A DNA stretch of 35,113 nt from Nitrosopumilaceae archaeon. Lineage in GTDB: Archaea > Thermoproteota > Nitrososphaeria > Nitrososphaerales > Nitrosopumilaceae. Below, one piece after another: positions 15,883 through 24,187 of this stretch. Position 1 is the stretch's first letter, and the number at the start of each line of letters is the position of its first letter. The notes beneath the pieces were generated by a model. That model ran no database searches, was not told the DNA's origin, and saw nothing but the letters and a program-made list of their open reading frames with translations. The translations under genes and the position numbers were made by a program. The DNA is taken from contig JANQNN010000037.1 in NCBI GenBank assembly GCA_028279545.1, forward strand, positions 1 to 35,113, written 5' to 3'.

Positions 15883-18800
15883 TTACTCTAATTGTGAATA
15901 GTTGATTTTGTAATAAAGGCGTGACATTTGGTCTTCTTTTTCTACTTGAATATTCCACTCCGTATCAGGTAACAGTGCAGTAGATGACTCAGGTAAAATG
16001 GAGAATTTTTCCACTCGAGCATCTGGACCGCTATACCTAACCTTCAGGCTAACACCATCTACTTCTACAATATCATAAATCTCTCCTGGTTTTCTAGTAG
16101 ATTCTTGTACCAAGCAATTAACTTGTGAACCAATTACACAAACACCTGATTCAGAAGTTATTCGAAGGTTTACGTTGGGTTCTTCTCCACGTGGTGAGGT
16201 TATCAAGGTACCCAACAAAACTCTAGGCCCAGCAGAAACTCCTTCAAATTCTTTTTGCTCAGTGTTTATTGAAATTTGATTCTCTGATATTCCATTAACT
16301 TTTTCAATTATGATTTGTTTAGGTGTTTCATCAGTTTGTAATTCCAACACCTCAAACTGAAGAGTTTTGGTTTCAAAATCTGACTCAACCGTTACTTCGT
16401 AAGTTCCAACACTGTCAGAAGACTCTGGAATTGAAAATTGGAAAGAAAAAGATCCATTTGGACCTGGTCGAATAGTTGTAACTGGTCCTTCATGAATTCC
16501 ACAAATAAAGGATCCACAGGTAATTTCAGTACCAGTCTTTTTAAAAACACTTACTTTGTATTCTTCCAGGTAAATCAATTTGTTGGGTTTTCCAGCAATA
16601 AATACTTCTTCTCCTGGAGAATATTGAGTCTTATCAGATGAAACCAACAAAGAAATTGGCTCATCACCGCCAAAAGTAAATTCATTTACTACACCAAAGG
16701 AAGAAGTTGCTTGTCTTTGTAGGTATTGTGCTTTAACTTTGTACTGTCCTTCACTGAAAATTGTAATTGGTAATTCAAAATCGCTTTTGAAATTTCCGCC
16801 AAGATCAGGATAAACTGATGCTTGGTGAATAGGAACTGTAGGTTTCATTTCAGAGGTGATAGTTAAATGAACTCTTTCAGGTACTACGAGACCTTCACTG
16901 CCTTGCTCTCTAGGGATTACAGATCCTAGAACTTTTAATACCTCTCCTGCAGTATAGATTGATTTACTTGTAGACACATCCACAGGTACAATTGACAAAG
17001 TGTCATTGTTAGGATTTAATGAGACTTTGAAAAAAAGATCTTTTCCAAATGAAGGAGTGGAGACATGAATTTTGTAAACTCCAATATTTGTAGTAGATAA
17101 TGATCTATCATCTACTTTTAGGTTAGGTTGAGACTCGTAAATGGGGGCAACCCAAGACCAAGAGAATCGTTGATTATCCACCAAGGCTCCAAAATGACTT
17201 ACACTACCATCTGGTTTTGTGAGAGATATTGATACGGTTGTATCAGGAGTTGGAGGTAAAGTTCCAGTAAGAAGAACTGTTTCACCGAGGCCAAAAATTT
17301 CTTTATTTAAAAATATTGGATCATCTCCTTTTGCATCCAATGAATCAGCTACAGAAAATATGGTAGATTTTGAAAGATTAAGATATTTTACAGTTACAAG
17401 ATATTGACCTTCATCAAAAATACTTCGGTTTAGTTGAGTGGAAACAGAAAAACTTCCAGATGGGTCAGGTATTGCTGTAAAATCATATGAAACATTAGAA
17501 CCAGTAGTTCCAAGTCTTCCTCCACCTGTATCACCAATTATTGTCAAAGGATTTCCGTCTCCATCTTTAATTGATACCTCCACAACAGGAACAGTCGCAG
17601 TTGATTGACTCAAATTTTCAATAACACCATTAATTGTTATTTTATCTCCAAAGTCATAAACAGGTTTATCAGTGAAAACAGAAAGTGGCTCTGTGGATTT
17701 TACATATGTTGAGGGATCATCTGCTACGGTTATTACTTTAATTGCTGTTCCAATTTCTTTTGAAACTTTTATTCTATAATCTCCTAATCGTTCAATCCCC
17801 TCTGGAATTTCAAAAGAATAATTGAATGAACCGTCTCCCTCTAATCTTACAACTTCTATAATTTTAAAGGCGAAATCTCCCCCAGCAAAATCATGTACTC
17901 CTAAGGCAGTATTTCGCGTTTGTAGAATTTCTAAATCTAGGGAGCTTATCCAAAGATCATTTACTCTTCCGGTTATTGATACATTGTCTCCTATAGCATA
18001 CACATCCCTATCTGTCCACAATGATATTGGAGTTTCCTCTTTTTCATCCTGGATTAATTGAAAGGTAAATTCTGTCTTATCTGAATATTCTGCAGTTAAA
18101 ACATATGTTCCATAAACTGGATTAACAGTTGTTAAAAATATTGTTCCTGAAAATTCCCCATCGGTTGGGTAAAGAGTTCCTGAGGCCACCAAACTCCCAT
18201 TAGGATCCCTTAATTCATACTCTAACCCTTCAAATGGAATTACCTTAGAAGTAGTTCCTGAAATGGATACTGTTTCACCTGGAAGATATTGGGACTTGTC
18301 AGTACTAATATTAAAAATGAGTTCATCTGGAACTTCTAATTCCTGAATTTCATTTCCAACAAAAAAACTTGTAGATGATGTGGAACCTGCATAACTTACC
18401 GTTACATCATAAACACCTTCATTAATTCCAAGAACCGGATGTAAACTTAGGCTTGTTTCAAAATTCAAATTGTAATCAGGATAAAGTAAAATATTTGAAT
18501 TGAATTCTGGTCCTGAAATTGAAACGGTAATTGATTCTGGTTTAAAATCTCCTTGTTGGACTTTGAATACTTTTTCAGAAATATTTCCTTGAAGAATTGC
18601 TGTCTCACCAAAAACATAATTTGGTTTTATGGAATTTATTGTAACTGAGACCTCTGTTGCTTCATCAACTTGTGGGATTTTTCCATTTGATGAGCCAGCA
18701 GTTGATTTTTCAAATTTCCAATCATCAGTACTGTCAAGATCAAAACCATCATAGATTCTTTGCCAAGAAGTAAAGTCGTTTTGAATATCCGTTAGCAATA

Positions 18801-19167
18801 TGGTTTTATCAACTACGGTGTTGTTTTCATCTCTAAGTTCTATTATTTCATTGATGTCTGTAAACCAAACCGTTTTGTAGGAAAATGTTAGAAACTCTCC
18901 TGCCTCAATTATCGTTCCGGGAGAAATCTCCATTGTTTGTTTTAGAACACTTGTAGATGCAATCTTCCAATTGCTAATATTCACATCAGAATCAGTTGGA
19001 TTGTAAAGCTCCACCCATTCTTTTGGAGAGGATGAATCATCACCCGGGGGGTTAATATCAACCTCATTGATTACAATAGTATCAGAAATTGCGGATTGAG
19101 CACTTGCTGGATAAACAAAAAAGGCTAAAACTAGAATTGAAAATAATATAGTGATGTTCCTAATCAT
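15883..19167 (-). CDS. Large exported lamin-tail-domain protein with seven beta-sandwich repeats
   Basis: A 1094-residue protein with a signal peptide (1-24, ending PASAQS). Residues 28-165 form a lamin-tail (LTD) domain: TIVINEVDINPP, KEWVELYNPTDSDVNISNWKI and a later W-x-R motif. Then come seven repeats, each opening with a pattern like S/T-D-K-x-x-Y-x-x-G-E-x-V-x-I-x-G, at about residues 183, 289, 389, 505, 625, 739 and 850, so the period is 100-120 residues. These are macroglobulin/Ig-like sandwich domains. The last 130 residues form a different beta domain without a transmembrane anchor. Role: probably a long cell-surface or S-layer-associated adhesin or stalk, which is inference. TTTATT about 24 nt upstream supports a leaderless ATG. 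Confidence 0.75.
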   Translation of the reverse strand: MIRNITILFSILVLAFFVYPASAQSAISDTIVINEVDINPPGDDSSSPKEWVELYNPTDSDVNISNWKIASTSVLKQTMEISPGTIIEAGEFLTFSYKTVWFTDINEIIELRDENNTVVDKTILLTDIQNDFTSWQRIYDGFDLDSTDDWKFEKSTAGSSNGKIPQVDEATEVSVTINSIKPNYVFGETAILQGNISEKVFKVQQGDFKPESITVSISGPEFNSNILLYPDYNLNFETSLSLHPVLGINEGVYDVTVSYAGSTSSTSFFVGNEIQELEVPDELIFNISTDKSQYLPGETVSISGTTSKVIPFEGLEYELRDPNGSLVASGTLYPTDGEFSGTIFLTTVNPVYGTYVLTAEYSDKTEFTFQLIQDEKEETPISLWTDRDVYAIGDNVSITGRVNDLWISSLDLEILQTRNTALGVHDFAGGDFAFKIIEVVRLEGDGSFNYSFEIPEGIERLGDYRIKVSKEIGTAIKVITVADDPSTYVKSTEPLSVFTDKPVYDFGDKITINGVIENLSQSTATVPVVEVSIKDGDGNPLTIIGDTGGGRLGTTGSNVSYDFTAIPDPSGSFSVSTQLNRSIFDEGQYLVTVKYLNLSKSTIFSVADSLDAKGDDPIFLNKEIFGLGETVLLTGTLPPTPDTTVSISLTKPDGSVSHFGALVDNQRFSWSWVAPIYESQPNLKVDDRSLSTTNIGVYKIHVSTPSFGKDLFFKVSLNPNNDTLSIVPVDVSTSKSIYTAGEVLKVLGSVIPREQGSEGLVVPERVHLTITSEMKPTVPIHQASVYPDLGGNFKSDFELPITIFSEGQYKVKAQYLQRQATSSFGVVNEFTFGGDEPISLLVSSDKTQYSPGEEVFIAGKPNKLIYLEEYKVSVFKKTGTEITCGSFICGIHEGPVTTIRPGPNGSFSFQFSIPESSDSVGTYEVTVESDFETKTLQFEVLELQTDETPKQIIIEKVNGISENQISINTEQKEFEGVSAGPRVLLGTLITSPRGEEPNVNLRITSESGVCVIGSQVNCLVQESTRKPGEIYDIVEVDGVSLKVRYSGPDARVEKFSILPESSTALLPDTEWNIQVEKEDQMSRLYYKINYSQLE

Positions 19168-19368
19168 TTCTTTTTCCTACATGAAATAAACTAGAAGCCT
19201 CTTTTTAGAATTGAATGGAGGAAAAGTTGAGCTATTTGTTAAAGTTGACCTCAAAAGGACTAATTTTCTGGAGTTTTTCATGCGTATTTGGGAACTTTTT
19301 ACTATTTAGAAAGTGCGCATGATTTATCTTATTTTCAAAAATTTATTTTTCTTTAAACTATAAGAAAA
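19168..19368. other. Intergenic DNA, no gene recognised
   Basis: AT-rich spacer with the promoter of the lamin-tail gene at its left edge (minus-strand GTTTATTTC near 19187). A weak fold-back CATGCG...CGCATG (about 19279-19322) is present. A 35-codon plus-strand frame (19215-19322) has no recognisable features and is not called. Confidence 0.3.
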
Positions 19369-19476
19369 TTAATCACTTGATTGGGTATTTTTAAGGATTT
19401 TTTCGATAATTTTTGAATCGACAAATGGTAGGATGGTTCCCTTTTGATAAGATATTGAAACGTTGAAATCATTGGT
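19369..19476 (-). pseudogene. In-frame continuation beyond the stop of the zinc-ribbon membrane protein
   Basis: After the TAA at 19477-19479 the same frame stays open for 35 codons to the next TAA at 19369-19371. The translation (TNDFNVSISYQKGTILPFVD, then SKIIEKILKNTQSSD) looks protein-like, with a strand-turn-helix pattern and more C in third positions than the flanking spacer. It has no ATG, GTG or TTG of its own. It could be the remnant of a longer C-terminus cut off by a nonsense mutation, a readthrough extension, or chance, since 35 open codons are not rare by themselves. Confidence 0.25.
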
Positions 19477-19722
19477 TTAATTCATTTTTCCATCACAGTT
19501 TGGGCATTTTTTATTAATTATTTTGAAACCACAATCCATACAAACACCCTCACCGATATCATTTTCAATCAACTGTTTTCTTCTATGGACAAAAAATTTA
19601 ATTCCAAAAAAAAGTAAAATTCCTATTAAACTAGAATAATGAAAAGGAACATACTGGGTAATTCCTAGCACAACAAGAAAAACTCCGGCAATTAAGATAA
19701 TGTCTCGTTTTTCAAATTTCAA
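19477..19722 (-). CDS. Small two-helix membrane protein with C-terminal zinc ribbon
   Basis: An 81-residue protein: two short transmembrane helices (about 9-24, ILIAGVFLVVLGITQY; and 31-45, LIGILLFFGIKFFVH) with a basic stretch (HRRKQ), then a zinc ribbon with C61-x2-C64 and C72-x2-C75 (VCMDCGF, KCPNCDG). The ribbon should face the cytoplasm by the positive-inside rule. The start is TTG at 19722; CATTTTTATC lies about 25 nt upstream as a TATA box. No family name is recognised; such zinc-ribbon membrane proteins are frequent and poorly characterised in archaea. See the in-frame open stretch behind its stop codon. Confidence 0.6.
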   Translation of the reverse strand: MKFEKRDIILIAGVFLVVLGITQYVPFHYSSLIGILLFFGIKFFVHRRKQLIENDIGEGVCMDCGFKIINKKCPNCDGKMN

Positions 19723-19864
19723 TTAAATTAAATTATTAAAGAATTGATAAAAATGTGCCGAAGCTCAGATCTATTAGGTTACTTCATTTAAAGTCATTAC
19801 TCTAACTCTTCCTCATTGCTTGGCATTTTTTTTATAATATTATTTGATAATAAGATAGTGAAAA

Positions 19865-19938
19865 TGGGATCGGCGTGATTTGAACACGCGGTCTCTGCGT
19901 CCCAAACGCAGAATCATACCAAGCTAGACCACGATCCC
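19865..19938 (-). tRNA. tRNA-Pro (anticodon TGG)
   Basis: The cloverleaf is complete on the minus strand: acceptor GGGATCG/CGATCCC with discriminator A, D-arm GTCT-loop with GG-T-A, anticodon stem CTGCG/CGCAG around loop TTTGGGA (anticodon TGG, reading CCA and other Pro codons), variable AGACC, T-arm GCGTG-TTCAAAT-CACGC. There is no intron and no encoded CCA end. Confidence 0.96.
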
Positions 19939-19959
19939 AATAATTCCTAAAATATGCCC

Positions 19960-19968
19960 AATTTAAGC
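19960..19968 (-). promoter_or_regulatory. TATA-like box of tRNA-Pro
   Basis: Minus-strand GCTTAAATT sits 22-30 nt before the tRNA 5' end. Besides the tRNA and its promoter, the 375-base stretch 19723-20097 holds only the TATA box of the zinc-ribbon gene (about 19743-19752) and that of the EEP gene (CTTTAATTT near 20066). Confidence 0.45.
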
Positions 19969-20097
19969 TTCACAGATTTTTATTGGAAAAAATAATCCAG
20001 AAAAAATCAAAGAATTATTTCTTTTGAATTTACCTTAATTCTACCTGATTAAACTTAATCTACAACCTTTAATTTGATTAATCTTTAACAATCAAAA

Positions 20098-21063
20098 GTG
20101 AAGGAAGAGTATCACATAGCCTGGTGGAATCTTGAGAATTTATTTGATATTGAAAATTCTTCCAATAGAGAAAACAGAATTAAAGATATTATTAGATTTG
20201 AAGTAAAAGGATGGTCAAGAAAAATTCTAGATAAAAAAATTAGTCAATTAGCAAAAATTATTGGAATGTTAAATGAAAACAAAGGCCCAGATATTTTAGG
20301 AGTTTGTGAAATTGAAAATCGAAATGTCCTTCAAAGGTTGACGGACAGTTTGAATTTAGAAAATAGAGCGTATAAAATTGCTCATGAGGAAATGAGGGAT
20401 GGTCGCGGAATAGATATTGGTTTAATTTATGACTCAAAAAAATTTCATATGACTCAAAAATTTTCTCATTGGATTTTACGTCGTAATTCTACAAGAGACA
20501 TTTTACAAGTTAATTTAGATATAAAAAAATCAAAAAAAAAGTTAGTAATAATTTGTAATCATTGGCCATCAAGAAGAGAAGGAGAGGGGTATAGTGAACC
20601 ATTTCGAATAGTTGCAGCTGATTCTCTGAATTATTTTATTAAAAAAACTCAGCAAATACATGGGAAGAATTCAGCGATTCTTGTAATGGGTGATTTTAAT
20701 GACACCCCAAAAAATAAATCGTTAAGACAATATGCCTTAGCAACAAATCAGCTAAAGAGAGTGATTAGAGATAGAAACAAAACACGACTTTACAACCTGA
20801 TGAGTATTTTACAATCCCAAAAAGGTGCTACATATTATCATAAATCAAAACCTCTTATTATGGATCAATTTTTGGCCTCAAGAGGATTTTTTATCAACAA
20901 CAAAAAATTATCCATTAAACAAAGATCTGTTAAAATTGAAAATTTTCCAGAATTAAAAAATAAGAAAAACCGTCCAAAAAAATTCGGTAGGCCCTGTAAT
21001 AAAACACTAAATGAAAATGGTTATAGTGATCATTTCCCAATTTCACTTGTTATTGAGGATTAA
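20098..21063 (+). CDS. Endonuclease/exonuclease/phosphatase (EEP) family protein
   Basis: A 321-residue protein. EEP (DNase I-like) active-site motifs are present in order: WNLENLF near residue 10 (Asn and metal Glu region), GVCEIENR (about 74, metal Glu), ICNHWPSRREGEG (about 156, His and Arg), VMGDFNDTP (about 198, catalytic Asp and Asn) and GYSDHFPI (about 311, Asp-His). The family cleaves phosphodiesters in nucleic acids or phosphoinositides; the substrate here is unknown. There is no signal peptide, so it acts in the cytoplasm. The start is GTG at 20098, about 28 nt after CTTTAATTT, which fits a leaderless message. It is divergent from the tRNA. Confidence 0.88.
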   Translation: MKEEYHIAWWNLENLFDIENSSNRENRIKDIIRFEVKGWSRKILDKKISQLAKIIGMLNENKGPDILGVCEIENRNVLQRLTDSLNLENRAYKIAHEEMRDGRGIDIGLIYDSKKFHMTQKFSHWILRRNSTRDILQVNLDIKKSKKKLVIICNHWPSRREGEGYSEPFRIVAADSLNYFIKKTQQIHGKNSAILVMGDFNDTPKNKSLRQYALATNQLKRVIRDRNKTRLYNLMSILQSQKGATYYHKSKPLIMDQFLASRGFFINNKKLSIKQRSVKIENFPELKNKKNRPKKFGRPCNKTLNENGYSDHFPISLVIED

Positions 21064-21090
21064 ATTAGATAGTTCTTAAAAATAGTATTT

Positions 21091-21483
21091 TCAACCAAAG
21101 GGGTTAAAATCACTTTTACCTGCTTTGCCAAGCATACTTCCAAACAAATCACCTTTGTCTTGACCTGTATTTTGTTGTAAAGAATTCATAATTTCCGATA
21201 AAACTTGTTTTGATTTTGCTTTATCATTAATACCACATTTACTATCAATCATACTTATCATATCATCTTCAGATAAATTTTGTTGCGTTGTTGTAAAGTC
21301 TTTTTTCTCACTATCTGAAAACATTCCTGTTAAATCATTTGGGAGTGCGGACAATAATCCTGATGCTTGATCAGGGGTTGATTTTTGTAAGAGGAATTTG
21401 GAAATTAGAGGTAATGCCATTTGTACAATTTGAGGACTAATCCCGAGTTTTTGTGCTACAGCGTTTATTATCATGTCCATCAT
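21091..21483 (-). CDS. DUF937/YidB-like small protein
   Basis: A 130-residue helical protein. The N-terminal half (IINAVAQKLGISPQIVQMALPLISKFLL) resembles the helical repeat of DUF937/YidB-type proteins, followed by a Gly-rich or Asp/Ser-rich tail with DLFGSMLGKAG. There is no signal peptide and no cysteine pattern; one Cys only. Assignment is by the look of the N-terminal helices and is tentative. It lies 43 bases upstream of nothing coding on its strand except the end of the EEP gene, which is convergent, and 43 bases downstream of the M6-like protease. Confidence 0.5.
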   Translation of the reverse strand: MMDMIINAVAQKLGISPQIVQMALPLISKFLLQKSTPDQASGLLSALPNDLTGMFSDSEKKDFTTTQQNLSEDDMISMIDSKCGINDKAKSKQVLSEIMNSLQQNTGQDKGDLFGSMLGKAGKSDFNPFG

Positions 21484-21526
21484 GAGTAAACTACAATCAA
21501 TAACAGTATAAATTGTTTTTTTCTAT

Positions 21527-23353
21527 TTATGAGATAATTATTATAGTTCCACCCAATTGAATCAAAACACCACTTCCAGAAATTATAGAAAGTCCAAATC
21601 CTGTTGGGATGGTTAAAGTAATTCCGTCTGGAATTGTTAATACCGAATCATTTTGAATAATTACATTTCCACTCGCAGTAGCATTTGCAGTCATTTCGCA
21701 GCTGGATGTTACTACCCAATCACCTTCGCCTGGAGGTGAGCAATCTGGGGAAGGAGCAACATTATTTGAAACGGTTACTGTGGCTGTATCTGCAGTTTGA
21801 GAATCATGAGTTATTGTAACCCCATTTGCAGTAAAAGAATCACTCAAAGCCAAATTTGCATCCTTCCAATCAGCTGGGGTCACTGCACCATTTACATCAA
21901 CTATTGATGCATTTGGAACTACTGGTCCATTTGGAGGCTCTCCAGATAAAGGATGTCCAGTAGGGCTAATATGATAAATTAACAGTCCTAATTTATCTTC
22001 TGGTGTGTTGTCAAATAGAGTATCTTTACGTAATTCCAACGTATAGTAATCCCCACCTCCACCAAATGGAATTTCTGCCATTAGATAGTTAGGTCCTGGA
22101 GACGGGTCACTTAAAAAATCTAAAGTGAATGTAGCTTCTTCTCCGTCAGCTACTGTCATAATGTCTCCTGCTGGGATCCATCCAGCATGATCTTTTTGAA
22201 ATGCAATTGGGCCTGCAGGATCCAAATTACTAAAATCAGCCACTTTACCCATTACAGACCAGGGATCGGCATATGGTCCGTTAAGAGGATTAAAAGGAGG
22301 GGGAGTGGGAGTATGATTCCAGTTAAAATTATGTCCCGTTTCATGAGCTGCAACACCTATTCCCCCCAAGTACCCTGGTCCTAATGCAAAACCACCAAAG
22401 GCATTCTGGTCTGGAAGAAATAGAAGGTATAACCAAATGTTTCCTTGTGCAGTAACAGTTTGTACTGGACTAAAATATGCAAATGCACATTGACAATTAA
22501 AGGAAAGTTCATTATAAACAAAAAAGATTTGATCAATATCATCACCGTTCGGGCCAGAACTTTGAAGGTTTGCAGCACTCGAATTTTGAATTACATCATC
22601 ATCGCCGTTAAAATCAATTGAGGCTACCGCTTCAGCTAAAACGATTGCAGAAAAGGCATAATCATTAATGATGCTTGCATTTGTATTATTATATTCTGTT
22701 GAATTTTTTGCCACAGTAACCCAATCAGTGATTCCTGCTGGAGTAATGTCTAATGCTCCAAATGACGCATCAAGCCAATAATTCCTCAAAGAGTACTCAC
22801 CAATTGTATTGTTATACAAAAGATCGTTATAGTAAGATGTATCATGGGGCTCAAAGGCTGGAAGATCTGCAAATTTAGTAAGTATCACATATGATTTTAA
22901 TGGACTTGGAATTCCTTGCCCAGAAAGATTATGGGATTGAGTATTTGGGGAATTTGATGGGGAAGTTATAGCAGAGTAATCTAGCTCAATTGAATTTGCC
23001 AATATTTGCACTTCACCAAATGGGCTTGATGAACGGTCTTGAGAATCCACCGTATTTCCTTTAATTACTACATGTTTTCCAGAAAAGGCAGTTAAAAATT
23101 CTCCTGGATTTGTAAATTCGATTTGATATGGAATGGGAATATTTGAAAATTCATCGTCCACAAATAAGTAGTATTTCTCATCATGTCCTCCATTTGCATA
23201 AATTATTTCAAGAATGTTAAAGTACCCTTCCATCTCAACAGGATGCTGGCTAGGTTCTTCCTGACCAAAAGCAGGGTCATCAATATTAATGGATATAAAC
23301 AAAAGAGACGCAAAGAAAATAAAAAGACCAATGGATGGAAACAGGGTTTTCAT
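21527..23353 (-). CDS. Secreted M6-like zinc metalloprotease with thaumarchaeal C-terminal module
   Basis: A 608-residue protein with a signal peptide (about 1-30, ending AFGQE). A peptidase domain spans about 150-480. H336-E-T-G-H340-N-F-N-W-N-H346 is an extended HExxHxxxxxH zinc site, and SVMG about 28 residues later serves as the Met-turn; this layout matches M6 (immune inhibitor A/InhA-like) and related metzincin-type enzymes. NYLMAEIPFGGGGDYYTLELR after it is also typical of M6. The last 70 residues (CSPPGEGDWVVTSSCEM..., then repeated short strands, GSGVLIQLGGTI) form a small beta-ladder module seen in other thaumarchaeal exported proteins. It is probably released or held at the surface; the substrate is unknown. 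Confidence 0.8.
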   Translation of the reverse strand: MKTLFPSIGLFIFFASLLFISINIDDPAFGQEEPSQHPVEMEGYFNILEIIYANGGHDEKYYLFVDDEFSNIPIPYQIEFTNPGEFLTAFSGKHVVIKGNTVDSQDRSSSPFGEVQILANSIELDYSAITSPSNSPNTQSHNLSGQGIPSPLKSYVILTKFADLPAFEPHDTSYYNDLLYNNTIGEYSLRNYWLDASFGALDITPAGITDWVTVAKNSTEYNNTNASIINDYAFSAIVLAEAVASIDFNGDDDVIQNSSAANLQSSGPNGDDIDQIFFVYNELSFNCQCAFAYFSPVQTVTAQGNIWLYLLFLPDQNAFGGFALGPGYLGGIGVAAHETGHNFNWNHTPTPPPFNPLNGPYADPWSVMGKVADFSNLDPAGPIAFQKDHAGWIPAGDIMTVADGEEATFTLDFLSDPSPGPNYLMAEIPFGGGGDYYTLELRKDTLFDNTPEDKLGLLIYHISPTGHPLSGEPPNGPVVPNASIVDVNGAVTPADWKDANLALSDSFTANGVTITHDSQTADTATVTVSNNVAPSPDCSPPGEGDWVVTSSCEMTANATASGNVIIQNDSVLTIPDGITLTIPTGFGLSIISGSGVLIQLGGTIIIIS

Positions 23354-23384
23354 AATTTTTCTGAATTAAAAAGAATATTTATCA

Positions 23385-23960
23385 TTATTTTGTCCATCCA
23401 CGTTCAACAAGTTTTTCTTTAGTATCAGGTGTCACACAAGCAGGAGAGTTATTGTTGGCTTTTATGATTAGCTCAAGGTTATCTTTGCAAACAATTTCAT
23501 CAGAAGAAATTCCCGCACGATGTAAGGTTAGTGGAGGTAATAAAAATTCATCATCAGGATTGAAAAGAACAGCGCTAAAGGAATAAGAGGACATTTGGTA
23601 TTTGCCCTCTTTTTCATTCAAAAACAAAAAGACTCTGTCATTAACATTAAAGATTTTATCCGTAGATTTGATATTTTCACTGCTTATAGCCCCTGAGCCT
23701 GTAGCAAAAATAGTGCTAGAGGATGTCAATACTTTAGTTTTTTTCATAAATTTTTCAACTTTAATTTCATAATCTGTAATATTCTCAGCAGCGTTTTCGG
23801 TAAGAGAAGTAACATTACCAATTAAAATAAGATCGTTTTCTTGATAATGCTCAAGATTTGTTTTTGGTAAAAGCATCCCATATGAATCAGAAAAACCAAC
23901 TCCTAGAACAAAAAGTGCCATTATAGATAAAAATCCCAAAAAGAAAATTTTTTTTCTCAT
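23385..23960 (-). CDS. Exported protein with thaumarchaeal SPACV-type C-terminus
   Basis: A 191-residue protein with a signal peptide (about 1-28, ending DSYG). Residues 40-130 form a beta-rich domain (LILIGNVTSLTENAAENITDYEIKV, RVFLFLNEKEGKYQMSSYSF) resembling small OB- or NTR-like domains, but the fold is not certain. The end reads CKDNLELIIKANNNSPACVT then RGWTK; this C-x(n)-L-x-LI-x-KA-x-x-x-SPACV-x-P-x-T-x-x-K-L-x-x-RGW motif recurs in exported thaumarchaeal proteins. Its two cysteines probably form a disulfide. It precedes the M6-like protease by 31 bases on the same strand, so the two may be co-expressed. Confidence 0.65.
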   Translation of the reverse strand: MRKKIFFLGFLSIMALFVLGVGFSDSYGMLLPKTNLEHYQENDLILIGNVTSLTENAAENITDYEIKVEKFMKKTKVLTSSSTIFATGSGAISSENIKSTDKIFNVNDRVFLFLNEKEGKYQMSSYSFSAVLFNPDDEFLLPPLTLHRAGISSDEIVCKDNLELIIKANNNSPACVTPDTKEKLVERGWTK

Positions 23961-24158
23961 TTTAATATGTTAGATGTAACAATAGTTTTCAATTAAACTT
24001 TATTGTGCGTTATCGTTGGAGATCTTATTCATACAATGAAAAAATTGTGATATTTTGTAGTTAGAAAAATTTAGTTTTTCTTCAATACAATAGAAAATTC
24101 CCGATTTGGGAGTGTTAACAAAATTAAAATTATTCAGATTGGAAACTACGGGTAATCA

Positions 24159-24168
24159 TTTTAAAGGC
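24159..24168 (+). promoter_or_regulatory. TATA-like box of methionine aminopeptidase gene
   Basis: CATTTTAAAG centred about 25 nt before the ATG at 24188, implying a leaderless mRNA. No gene is seen in the remaining spacer 23961-24187. Confidence 0.4.
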
Positions 24169-24187
24169 ATCTATTTGAACAAACACA

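Noticed and set aside
19215-19322. 35-codon plus-strand ORF (starting MEEKLSYLL)
   Set aside because: Short, no promoter at leaderless distance, hydrophobic run without a clear domain; likely chance.
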